Positions 7,389 to 13,714 of a stretch of 22,551 nucleotides of DNA are shown one piece after another; the first letter of the stretch is position 1, and every line of letters begins with the position of its first letter. The notes under the pieces are model-generated. The model was not told the DNA's origin and ran no database searches. It saw only the letters and a list, made by a program, of their open reading frames with translations. This DNA is from a virus, in IMG/VR virus record IMGVR_UViG_3300046755_000318, positions 1-22,551 of that record. The stretch is one strand, 5' to 3'. The position numbers and the translations under genes were made by a program.

Positions 7389-7655
7389 TTAAAATTTACC
7401 ATCTTCTCCTGGGATTTGGATTATTCCACTGTCTCTACTACCATCTGATCTTAGATTATCAGCTTTAGATAATTCAACTATGTATTTAATTCCTTTTAAT
7501 TTAAAATGTCCTCCCTGTTTTAACATTTTTCTAAAGAAATTTTCTTGAACTTCAGTCCATTCTTCACTAATTAATATTAATTCATCTTTACTGATTTTAT
7601 CACCATTTGCTGTGATATACATTCCTTTTCTTATTGATTGTTTACTTAAAGCCAT
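7389..7655 (-). CDS. Small hypothetical protein inserted between polymerase halves
   Basis: An 88-residue protein of unknown family. It begins MALSKQSIRKGMYITANGD, continues with a helix (EEWTEVQENFFRKMLKQGG) and a short beta unit (HFKLKGIKYIVEL), and ends in a flexible GRDSG / PGEDGKF-like tail. It overlaps the stop of the polymerase N-part by one nucleotide (TAATG). It could be part of the insertion that split the polymerase; no homing-endonuclease motif is visible. Confidence 0.7.
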   Translation of the reverse strand: MALSKQSIRKGMYITANGDKISKDELILISEEWTEVQENFFRKMLKQGGHFKLKGIKYIVELSKADNLRSDGSRDSGIIQIPGEDGKF

Positions 7656-9364
7656 TATAATTCTAATTTTATTTCATTACGTAAAACTTTATTCATATGT
7701 CTATTAGCACATAATGCTGATTCTTGGATAATTCTGTGACCTGATAATGTTATTGCTTCACTTAAAATAGATAAACTTAAACCATATCTAAATGAAGGTA
7801 ATGCTGTAGCTCCATATAAACTATTAAGCAAAATTTTCATTGTATATTGCATTAAATGGTAATAAGCACCTTTTTCTTTATCACCTGCTTTATATGCTTT
7901 TTTCATTTTACCTTTATACAACTTACGTTCAGAAAACCATTTATCCAGTACTGTAGATAATGTTGATTGTCTATCAGTAGTAAACATAGAGCCATTAGCA
8001 GATAATGTTAAGTTATTTTGTTCAACCATAGAAATTAATCTTCCAACATTAACTCTAGTTTGTTGTCCTTTGGCATTTTCAACTAGCAATTCTTCAGATT
8101 CATCACGTTCTTTTAAATCATTAAGACCCAATCTATTATTACGGTCATCAGCATCTATAATACGTCCCTTATATGTTTCGCGGCCTATGTTTAAAGACAT
8201 GATTATAGATGGATATAGTGATGTTAAATCCTCATCAAACATATACTTGTACAATCCAGCTTTAGGGCAAAAAAGGTAACCACCGGCATATCCTTTTTTA
8301 CTTCTAGGATTAGGATCTTTACCTGGTGGGATTATTTTTTGGGATAATAAATAAGCTGAGATTGCACCATCTTGAGTTTTACTATTTGCATAAACCTCAC
8401 TATAGTTATGTTTTCCTTTATGGGATAGATTTTTAGTTAAAGCAATGTATTGGAGTTTTTCATCTAATAACTTTAGTATTTCAACATCACGAAAGTTATA
8501 CTGAATATATTTTTGTAGATCAGTTTCAAATAATTGATCAAGATTCCCATCATAATCTACTTTACCTATACCTGTATATTTTTCTCCTATAGCGTCTAAT
8601 TTCCAACTTGGTTCATCTTTCCAACTATATTTTTTATGTAATCTCATATAGTCTAAAGATTCAACTCCAATAATATCTACGAATTGATTTTGTTTAAAGA
8701 AATATTCATTATTCTTTTTAGCATTTACTTTGCCTAAGGGAGATAATTGATCAGCCCATTCTTTACCTAATACATTACACATTCTATAATATAAGTAAGG
8801 GATATCAAAAAAATCACTATTATAACCAATTAAAATATCAGGATCAATTTCTCTAAAACGTTCTAAAAATTTAGCTAATATTTCTTGTTCTGTTCTACAA
8901 GGTACAATTTCTTTATTTTTAGCTTTGGTACGTTTTAATTCACCCTTATCATCACGAACTAAAATAACCCAATGATCCTCTGATTTATCCCAATAAGCTA
9001 TTGTAGTAATAGGCATAGGGGCTCTTTCAATATATTCTTCAGTTAAAGCACCACCAATTTCACACTCAATATCAAAAAATAATTCTTTATGTCCTATAGA
9101 TGGTTCATCATTAACCCCATATTTTTCAATTAAAAACTTTTGATAAGGGGTTATATCATGAAAATGGAGATTAGAAGTATTTTTATCCCATTTATAAATT
9201 TTACGAAGAGGCTCTCCACTTAAACCTGTGTGAGTTGCCTCTTCTTCAGAACATTCTTGGTAAGCAGGATTATGCCATTCGATTTCATCATACCCACCTT
9301 CGTCCCATAAATGAATCTTATATTTATTACTCCCTAACCTTGTAGCATAACATTTTTTATACAT
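7655..9364 (-). CDS. 43A: Family B DNA polymerase, N-terminal part (split gp43)
   Basis: First half of the replicative polymerase, with the 3'-5' proofreading exonuclease and most of the palm and fingers. In order: Exo I FFDIECE (about 97-102), Exo II YNSDFFD (181-187), Exo III YNFRD (289-293), GGYLF (361-365), motif A DLTSLYPSII (379-388), and motif B KILLNSLYG (510-518). It stops at residue 569, about 50 residues after motif B and before motif C, which is encoded by the gene at 6046-7002. The break falls in the same general zone where some Aeromonas T4-like phages have a split gene 43. The ATG at 9364 overlaps the upstream TAA by one nucleotide. All exonuclease acidic residues are present. 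Confidence 0.96.
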   Translation of the reverse strand: MYKKCYATRLGSNKYKIHLWDEGGYDEIEWHNPAYQECSEEEATHTGLSGEPLRKIYKWDKNTSNLHFHDITPYQKFLIEKYGVNDEPSIGHKELFFDIECEIGGALTEEYIERAPMPITTIAYWDKSEDHWVILVRDDKGELKRTKAKNKEIVPCRTEQEILAKFLERFREIDPDILIGYNSDFFDIPYLYYRMCNVLGKEWADQLSPLGKVNAKKNNEYFFKQNQFVDIIGVESLDYMRLHKKYSWKDEPSWKLDAIGEKYTGIGKVDYDGNLDQLFETDLQKYIQYNFRDVEILKLLDEKLQYIALTKNLSHKGKHNYSEVYANSKTQDGAISAYLLSQKIIPPGKDPNPRSKKGYAGGYLFCPKAGLYKYMFDEDLTSLYPSIIMSLNIGRETYKGRIIDADDRNNRLGLNDLKERDESEELLVENAKGQQTRVNVGRLISMVEQNNLTLSANGSMFTTDRQSTLSTVLDKWFSERKLYKGKMKKAYKAGDKEKGAYYHLMQYTMKILLNSLYGATALPSFRYGLSLSILSEAITLSGHRIIQESALCANRHMNKVLRNEIKLEL

Positions 9365-9903
9365 TAAATAAAGGTTGCTGGTTTGTGGAATTTTTGTAAT
9401 TCATCCCCTGTAAAAAATTGTTTTAAATCTGGTCTATAGTAATTAATTGATTTCATTACTTTACGATCACGTGTTCTGTATACTACAAATCGGTCTTCGA
9501 TCTGTTCAAAGTGACATGGCTCATCTTGTTCTTTAGAGCGGAGGGTGACAGTTTCCATGGCTTCCTCTTTAGTGCTACAAGACTTCGACATATTGCTTCC
9601 TTGTACTTCTTGATATGCAGGCCATATCTTATCTTTAAGGCCGTGTAACATAGTACCGTTCCCAAGGGAAACGTAAGCAATATCACACAAAGCATCCAGA
9701 ACTTCCACGATGTTTCCTTCTTCGCAAGCCTGTCTATATTCTTCCAATTCTTCAAGTACAAAGTCGTATACGAATTCCCACTCCTTTTTTTCTGGTATTG
9801 TCGGTTCATAGTTGTTTGGTTTTCCGAACGTGCGATTAAATATTTCTACTTCATTAACAAAGGGCACGTCGGCTTTGCTAAATAATTCTAATTGTTTACC
9901 CAT
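9364..9903 (-). CDS. MazG/HisE-like NTP pyrophosphohydrolase
   Basis: All-alpha NTP pyrophosphatase family enzyme, which typically hydrolyses (d)NTPs to NMP and pyrophosphate and cleans or reshapes nucleotide pools. Seen in the 179 residues: EELEE at 51-55 (EExxE) and EVLDALCD at 67-74 (ExxD plus a further Asp), the four-helix metal-binding pattern. A C-terminal segment RDRKVMKSINYYRPDLKQFF resembles the 'GKVLKGPNYFxPD' end of Bacteroidota homologues. A Cys/Glu-rich insertion (residues about 105-150) is unusual. It overlaps the Gpt-like gene by 8 nt and the polymerase by 1 nt. It may remove unmodified or damaged dNTPs for the phage; the substrate cannot be read from the sequence. Confidence 0.82.
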   Translation of the reverse strand: MGKQLELFSKADVPFVNEVEIFNRTFGKPNNYEPTIPEKKEWEFVYDFVLEELEEYRQACEEGNIVEVLDALCDIAYVSLGNGTMLHGLKDKIWPAYQEVQGSNMSKSCSTKEEAMETVTLRSKEQDEPCHFEQIEDRFVVYRTRDRKVMKSINYYRPDLKQFFTGDELQKFHKPATFI

Positions 9904-10441
9904 TTTTATTCATTTTATTTTGAAATTTCATAAATGATCCCTCTTTATCATTAGTTAATCCTCCTATAGTATGTAATTTACTATCTTCTTCTGACCATAC
10001 CACGGAGTTATCCTCTCTTTCTGCAAATTCTAAAAATTCATCTGATTGTAAGTAATCTTGTTTAGCCGGTGCTTTAAAATCTTCCCAAGGAAAGACTAAC
10101 CATTCATCTCCTTCATGTAATTTAGAATATACATTTGGAGTAAAAATTGAAGTATGTGGTTTGTGATATAATACAGCTGTCCATTGTCCAGGCATTTTAT
10201 CCATAGTAACTCCACTATCTGTCATATCATCAACTACTAAAGTATTTTTTCCTATTGTATCTACTAATGGTAAACCTGTTGAATGTGATAACATAACTGC
10301 AGGAATTAAACCACCTCTTGGTATTCCATAAATTGAATCAGCTAATGGTACTTCAAATGGGATTTTATTAGTTAGATCTTTTATAAGATCTGTCATATCC
10401 CACCAACTAATTCCTATTTTCTTATCATCTATTTTTAACAT
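9896..10441 (-). CDS. Gpt-like purine phosphoribosyltransferase
   Basis: Type I phosphoribosyltransferase, which joins a purine base to PRPP to make a nucleotide. The PRPP loop LVVDDMTDSGVT lies at about 68-79, with YGIPRGGLIPAV at 38-49. An N-terminal SWWDM and a C-terminal WLVFPWE match the TWDM and WIxxPW features of E. coli Gpt (xanthine-guanine phosphoribosyltransferase), so I favour that subgroup over Hpt or Apt. After about residue 125 an extra charged tail departs from Gpt. It lies 3 nt after the FolE stop and overlaps the MazG-like gene. It may salvage guanine-type bases for the phage; a link to 7-deazaguanine is speculation. Confidence 0.8.
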   Translation of the reverse strand: MLKIDDKKIGISWWDMTDLIKDLTNKIPFEVPLADSIYGIPRGGLIPAVMLSHSTGLPLVDTIGKNTLVVDDMTDSGVTMDKMPGQWTAVLYHKPHTSIFTPNVYSKLHEGDEWLVFPWEDFKAPAKQDYLQSDEFLEFAEREDNSVVWSEEDSKLHTIGGLTNDKEGSFMKFQNKMNKNG

Positions 10442-10444
10442 AAC

Positions 10445-11140
10445 TTAAATATTGTGTCCTCCGTTATTAATTTTTAAACTATCAAAAAATTCTTTACGAG
10501 CTAAGTTATCATTATCTCTAAACACTCCAGATGCTTTTGTAGTAACCATTGCTGCTCCTTGATGTTTAACTCCTCTACAACTTACACAATTATGAGTTCC
10601 TACAATAGTAACAATCACACCCTTATTTCCATCTGTAATTTTAGATACAGCATTATGAATTGCTGATGTTAATTGTTCTTGGATAGCTCCTCTTCTACCA
10701 AATAATTCTACAATTCTATTTAATTTAGAGAGACCAATTACTTGACCACCTTCTCCTGCTATATAACCAATGTGAACTACACCTCCAATTGTTTGGTGGT
10801 GATGAGAACACATTGAAGTTAACGGTATATTACGTTCTATAATAATACCGTCATAACCATCTGATGGAAATGATGTAATAGGAGACATAGCAGTGTATCT
10901 ACCAGCCCACAAATCATTGACATAAGCTTTAGCTACTCGTCTTGGTGTTTCCATTGAATTAGGATCATTTCTCCAATCACATTTTAAAGCATCTAAAAAC
11001 TTACCATAAGCTTTTTCTGCTTGATTAATCATTTTTTCTTTTTGTTTATCTGTAAAAGGGAATCCTTCAGCAACACCATTTGCAAAACCAACTTGTACAA
11101 CTTCTAGTTCTTCATGAACTTTTCTACGTTTGTTCTCCAT
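10445..11140 (-). CDS. folE: GTP cyclohydrolase I
   Basis: Converts GTP to 7,8-dihydroneopterin triphosphate, the first step of both folate and 7-deazaguanine synthesis. In 231 residues: PRRVAKAY (67-73), the zinc-binding CSHHH at 111-115 (usually CEHH), VIGLSKLNRIVELF at 134-147, and HNCVSCRG at 183-190 with the second Zn Cys. The length is near E. coli FolE (222). The Glu of CEHH is replaced by Ser, but Cys and His ligands are retained. With QueE, QueD and QueC in the same block it most likely feeds preQ0 synthesis rather than folate. It starts at ATG 11140 and is overlapped by a 46-codon gene upstream. Confidence 0.96.
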   Translation of the reverse strand: MENKRRKVHEELEVVQVGFANGVAEGFPFTDKQKEKMINQAEKAYGKFLDALKCDWRNDPNSMETPRRVAKAYVNDLWAGRYTAMSPITSFPSDGYDGIIIERNIPLTSMCSHHHQTIGGVVHIGYIAGEGGQVIGLSKLNRIVELFGRRGAIQEQLTSAIHNAVSKITDGNKGVIVTIVGTHNCVSCRGVKHQGAAMVTTKASGVFRDNDNLARKEFFDSLKINNGGHNI

Positions 11141-11264
11141 TTATATAACTTTTTAATTTATCTATTAATACTAATACTTCATCTGGTTCCATAGTAATGG
11201 CACAGCATGTATTTACGTTTTCTTCTATTTCTTCTAATATACTAAGAGCTTCTTCTTTATCCAC
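11124..11264 (-). CDS. Very small acidic hypothetical protein (46 aa) between queE and folE
   Basis: A 46-residue frame fills what would otherwise be a 123-nt gap. It starts GTG at 11264, overlapping the QueE stop as TAGTG, and ends TAG at 11124, overlapping folE by 17 nt. The protein begins MDKEEALSILEEIEENV, carries adjacent cysteines (TCCAIT), and has a second amphipathic helix (EPDEVLVLIDKLKSYI). The tight overlaps at both ends and the coding-like amino-acid composition support a real gene; an internal ATG would give only 22 residues. It has no known family. Confidence 0.6.
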   Translation of the reverse strand: MDKEEALSILEEIEENVNTCCAITMEPDEVLVLIDKLKSYINGEQT

Positions 11265-12049
11265 TACACTTCTCGTTTATCTTCAAAAGCAATAATATGA
11301 GGTCTCCAAGTCATTCTATAGCCATTATCTCTTACCCAATCAAATAAAACAGGATAAGATTTAAATAACGCTTCCCTAGAATCCCCAGCTGGCATAAACC
11401 ATACTTTATCAGGAGATACTTCTAATTGAGCTAAACAATCCATAATTTCAGCTAATGCATCTTGATCTTTACCATCCCAAACTGGTTTGATATGAAAATC
11501 AGAATGATAAGATATTGATTGTTTTATGGCTTCATAATTTAATCTTTTCGAATTATGTTTTTTAACCATCCTTTCGTCAGTAATTCCTCCTTGAGGAGTA
11601 GCAACACCAATAACGGGAACGCTATTACTAAATTTAGGAGAAATACTAAGTAAATTGATAGGATAATCAGTAGGAAGGAAATGAGATCCTTCAGTTTCGA
11701 TAGTAATGAATATATCATTTTCATGTGCAAAGTGTGTTAACTCATTTACTAAAGCAGGATGCATTGTTGGTGAACCACCTGTAAGCATCATTTCTTTAAT
11801 ATGGGGATTTTCTTTATACTTATTAATTATATCATTAAAAGTATATTGGCCTTTTTCTGGGTGGATACTTGTATACCATGAATCACACCATCCACCTTCA
11901 CCGAAGTAACATCTATGTGTACATCCTGTTGTTCTAATTACTACTGTAGGATATCCTGCTCTAGAACCCTCAGATTGAACTGCAGTATAAACTTCTACAA
12001 TTGGAAGATTTTTTTCGTAATCTTCAATACGTTTTAATTGTTTGTGCAT
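11264..12049 (-). CDS. queE: 7-carboxy-7-deazaguanine synthase (radical SAM)
   Basis: Radical SAM enzyme that contracts 6-carboxy-tetrahydropterin to 7-carboxy-7-deazaguanine (CDG), step three of preQ0 synthesis. The 261 residues begin with the QueE hallmark VEVYTAVQSEGSRAGYPTVV. The cluster cysteines are C43, C47 and C55 (CTHRC then GGWC), giving CX3CX7C rather than the classical CX3CX2C; QueE proteins are known for cluster-loop variation. MLTGGSPTMHP at about 93 is the SAM-binding GGxP region, and SISPKFSN follows. The extra length over compact QueE (about 210-220) is at the C-terminus. It overlaps the 46-residue gene by 1 nt and lies 43 nt after QueD. Confidence 0.92.
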   Translation of the reverse strand: MHKQLKRIEDYEKNLPIVEVYTAVQSEGSRAGYPTVVIRTTGCTHRCYFGEGGWCDSWYTSIHPEKGQYTFNDIINKYKENPHIKEMMLTGGSPTMHPALVNELTHFAHENDIFITIETEGSHFLPTDYPINLLSISPKFSNSVPVIGVATPQGGITDERMVKKHNSKRLNYEAIKQSISYHSDFHIKPVWDGKDQDALAEIMDCLAQLEVSPDKVWFMPAGDSREALFKSYPVLFDWVRDNGYRMTWRPHIIAFEDKREV

Positions 12050-12092
12050 ATTGTTAATTTTTTAAAGTGGTTTTTCATTCACTAATAACCTT

Positions 12093-12557
12093 TTACTCAC
12101 TATAATAAGCTGCATTTTTACCATGTTCCATAAACTTAACTTTAGTAATTTTTACTCTACCTTCAGTTTCAGTATTAACAAACTTATTTAGTTTGGTATA
12201 AATATATTCAGCGAATTTTTCTGCACCAGTAGCAGGTATAATTCTTACTTGGGCAGCTCCAGCTTTATCCATTTCTAAAAAAGCATTTTTAAAAGGATCA
12301 TCTTCAGCTACAACTAAAGTATGATCAAACATATAATCCATCCATGCTTTAGGAGACATACCATCGATTTGGGTTTTTGCTCTTTTCATTCCACCAAAAT
12401 CCCATACCCAATTTCTATGGTCTAAATCTCCTTCAAAGTATACCTTAAATGAAATTCCATAACCATGTATGAATCTACAGTGTGTTTCTGTTGCTTTCCA
12501 TTGACGGAACACTGTACTAAACCCGTCAAATACTTTACTTGATTGAAATTTACCCAT
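12093..12557 (-). CDS. queD: QueD-like 6-carboxy-tetrahydropterin synthase
   Basis: Predicted to turn dihydroneopterin triphosphate into 6-carboxy-5,6,7,8-tetrahydropterin, step two of preQ0 synthesis. In 154 residues: HCRFIHGYGISFKV at 26-39 aligns with the E. coli CGRLHGHS catalytic/zinc block (Cys27 and His31 hold the same numbers), WDFGGMK at 52-58, FDHTLV at 77-82 and an AEKFAEYIY helix with the conserved Glu. The first and third zinc His of classical QueD appear to be Phe17 and Tyr33; an extra His26 may replace one ligand. I recall a QueD-like subfamily with this FRQW / HCRFxHGY form. It overlaps the thioredoxin gene by 8 nt. Confidence 0.87.
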   Translation of the reverse strand: MGKFQSSKVFDGFSTVFRQWKATETHCRFIHGYGISFKVYFEGDLDHRNWVWDFGGMKRAKTQIDGMSPKAWMDYMFDHTLVVAEDDPFKNAFLEMDKAGAAQVRIIPATGAEKFAEYIYTKLNKFVNTETEGRVKITKVKFMEHGKNAAYYSE

Positions 12558-12798
12558 TATAAAATTCTAAAATATCTTGTTTTGTTTGTAAACCTACTTT
12601 TCTACCTTTAACTTCACCGGTTTCATCTAATAAAATTAAAGTTGGAATATTTCTTACTCCATATTGTATAGATAGATCCTGATTTTCATCAACATCAACT
12701 TTTTGATAATTTACTTCTTCACTTACAGATTCCATAATAGGACCTAATGTTCTACAAGGACCACACCATGCTGCGCTAAAATATAAAATTTTCTTCAT
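12550..12798 (-). CDS. Thioredoxin / glutaredoxin-like, WCGPC
   Basis: A short (82-residue) cytosolic thioredoxin-fold protein. The redox motif WCGPC is at 11-15, the cis-Pro at VRNIPTLILL, and it has the usual DVDENQDLSIQYGV helix. It is shorter than E. coli Trx (108) because it lacks the N-terminal beta-alpha extension, as is common in phage thioredoxins. It would give reducing power to ribonucleotide reductase or other phage enzymes. It has no signal peptide. It overlaps QueD by 8 nt and the small membrane gene by 1 nt (TAATG), so it sits inside the preQ0 transcript. Confidence 0.93.
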   Translation of the reverse strand: MKKILYFSAAWCGPCRTLGPIMESVSEEVNYQKVDVDENQDLSIQYGVRNIPTLILLDETGEVKGRKVGLQTKQDILEFYNG

Positions 12799-13004
12799 TA
12801 TACTAATTCTTCAATTATACCAATTATTTCGCTCAATATAAGAACCCCTGCTGCAATCTCCAAGCTAAATGGTAAAAGAATATAACCAGCTATTCTTATT
12901 CCTGATTTAATAAAACTAATTAATTGGTGGAGCTTAGGATCTGGGATTTTTTGACCATTAATTGAAACACCATCTTGAGCACTTAAATGTATTTTATTTT
13001 TCAT
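12798..13004 (-). CDS. Small membrane protein, unknown
   Basis: A 68-residue protein with a polar N-terminus (IHLSAQDGVSINGQKIPDP) and a hydrophobic C-terminal half with either one long or two short membrane helices (IRIAGYILLPFSLEIAAGV, ILSEIIGIIEELV). It begins in an ATGA overlap with the oxygenase stop and ends in a TAATG overlap with thioredoxin. It is too small for functional assignment; holin or membrane-anchor roles are possible but unsupported. Confidence 0.7.
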   Translation of the reverse strand: MKNKIHLSAQDGVSINGQKIPDPKLHQLISFIKSGIRIAGYILLPFSLEIAAGVLILSEIIGIIEELV

Positions 13005-13624
13005 AATTTTAATTCAGTTAATTCATCTTTATCTCCAAATATTCCTAAAGGTATAGAATTAAAAGAAATACTATATCTAGGAATGTTTGATTTGTTTAAA
13101 TTTACAGAATGTTGTAAATATGAGGGAAATAAAATTAAATTATTTAACCCTAATTCAAATTCTGTATTATTATATTTTGTATATTTTTCTCTAGGTCTTA
13201 AAATAGGAAAACTAAATGATTGAGATTTGTGAAAAGTTATATTAGGTAAAAATTCTTTATTATCTCCAAAATAAAATACCCCAGAAATTATACTATTAGG
13301 ATGGGTATGGATGTCATGCATTTGTCCTGGTTTTTTACAAGATATCCATGATTGGGTTAATTTAAATTGTTTATAATCATAACCTAAAATTTTATTTCCA
13401 TAATCATAAATTTTACTTAAAATAAAATCTTTAATTGTTTTATTTTCTGGTTCATCTAAAATATAAGTATTTTTAGAAATTTCTCCTGTGGTATATAAAC
13501 CATTATCATCTAGTTCATCTTCCTCCATTTCCTGTTTTAATAACCATGCTGTATTTAACATGATATTGTTTGGAATAGGAATATCCATTATTGGAGTTGG
13601 AAATAATTCTATTATATTATTCAT
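13001..13624 (-). CDS. 2OG-Fe(II) oxygenase-like protein
   Basis: Predicted iron- and 2-oxoglutarate-dependent dioxygenase of the phage TIGR02466-type family, with FPTPI at residues 8-12 as is typical of that group. The core double-stranded helix is marked by HDIHTHPNS (103-111), SGVFYFGD (114-121), a distal FPSYLQHSV (167-174) and RYSISFN (183-189) whose Arg would bind 2OG. The usual HxD iron pair is H106-x-H108 here, so metal binding by an HxH form or a different pair should be tested. The 207-residue length fits. It lies between the small membrane gene and tRNA-Gln. The substrate is unknown; proteins, small molecules, or the modified base of this phage are all possible. Confidence 0.83.
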   Translation of the reverse strand: MNNIIELFPTPIMDIPIPNNIMLNTAWLLKQEMEEDELDDNGLYTTGEISKNTYILDEPENKTIKDFILSKIYDYGNKILGYDYKQFKLTQSWISCKKPGQMHDIHTHPNSIISGVFYFGDNKEFLPNITFHKSQSFSFPILRPREKYTKYNNTEFELGLNNLILFPSYLQHSVNLNKSNIPRYSISFNSIPLGIFGDKDELTELKL

Positions 13625-13633
13625 AACTTTTTG

Positions 13634-13706
13634 TTGGCTCGCTAGGGATCGAACCTAGACTCTTCTGGACCAAAACCAGACGTGTTGCCAGTTACACCAC
13701 GAGCCA
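13634..13706 (-). tRNA. tRNA-Gln, anticodon UUG
   Basis: A 73-nt cloverleaf on the minus strand. The acceptor stem is TGGCTCG/CGAGCCA, the D stem GTGT/ACAC with GG in its loop, the anticodon stem TCTGG/CCAGA with loop TTTTGGT (anticodon TTG), the variable loop AGAGT, and the T stem CTAGG/CCTAG with loop TTCGATC. All stems are fully paired. The 3' CCA is not encoded (CAA follows the discriminator A). It lies between the oxygenase and queC. It probably helps read CAA, the favoured Gln codon of this AT-rich genome. It is not one of the GUN-anticodon tRNAs that carry queuosine. Confidence 0.97.
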
Positions 13707-13714
13707 TACGTTTT

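Noticed and set aside
9483-9809. Second minus-strand frame inside the MazG-like gene (and those near 1378, 11539, 13759 and 17358)
   Set aside because: Each is an alternative frame of a recognised gene with no independent support.
13634-13706. tRNA-Gln as the target of the queuosine genes
   Set aside because: Queuosine is placed at G34 of tRNAs with GUN anticodons (Tyr, His, Asn, Asp); this anticodon is UUG.
13634-13714. Phage integration site at the tRNA
   Set aside because: No integrase, no duplicated tRNA 3' end and a lytic T4-like gene set; a phage-borne tRNA is the simpler reading.
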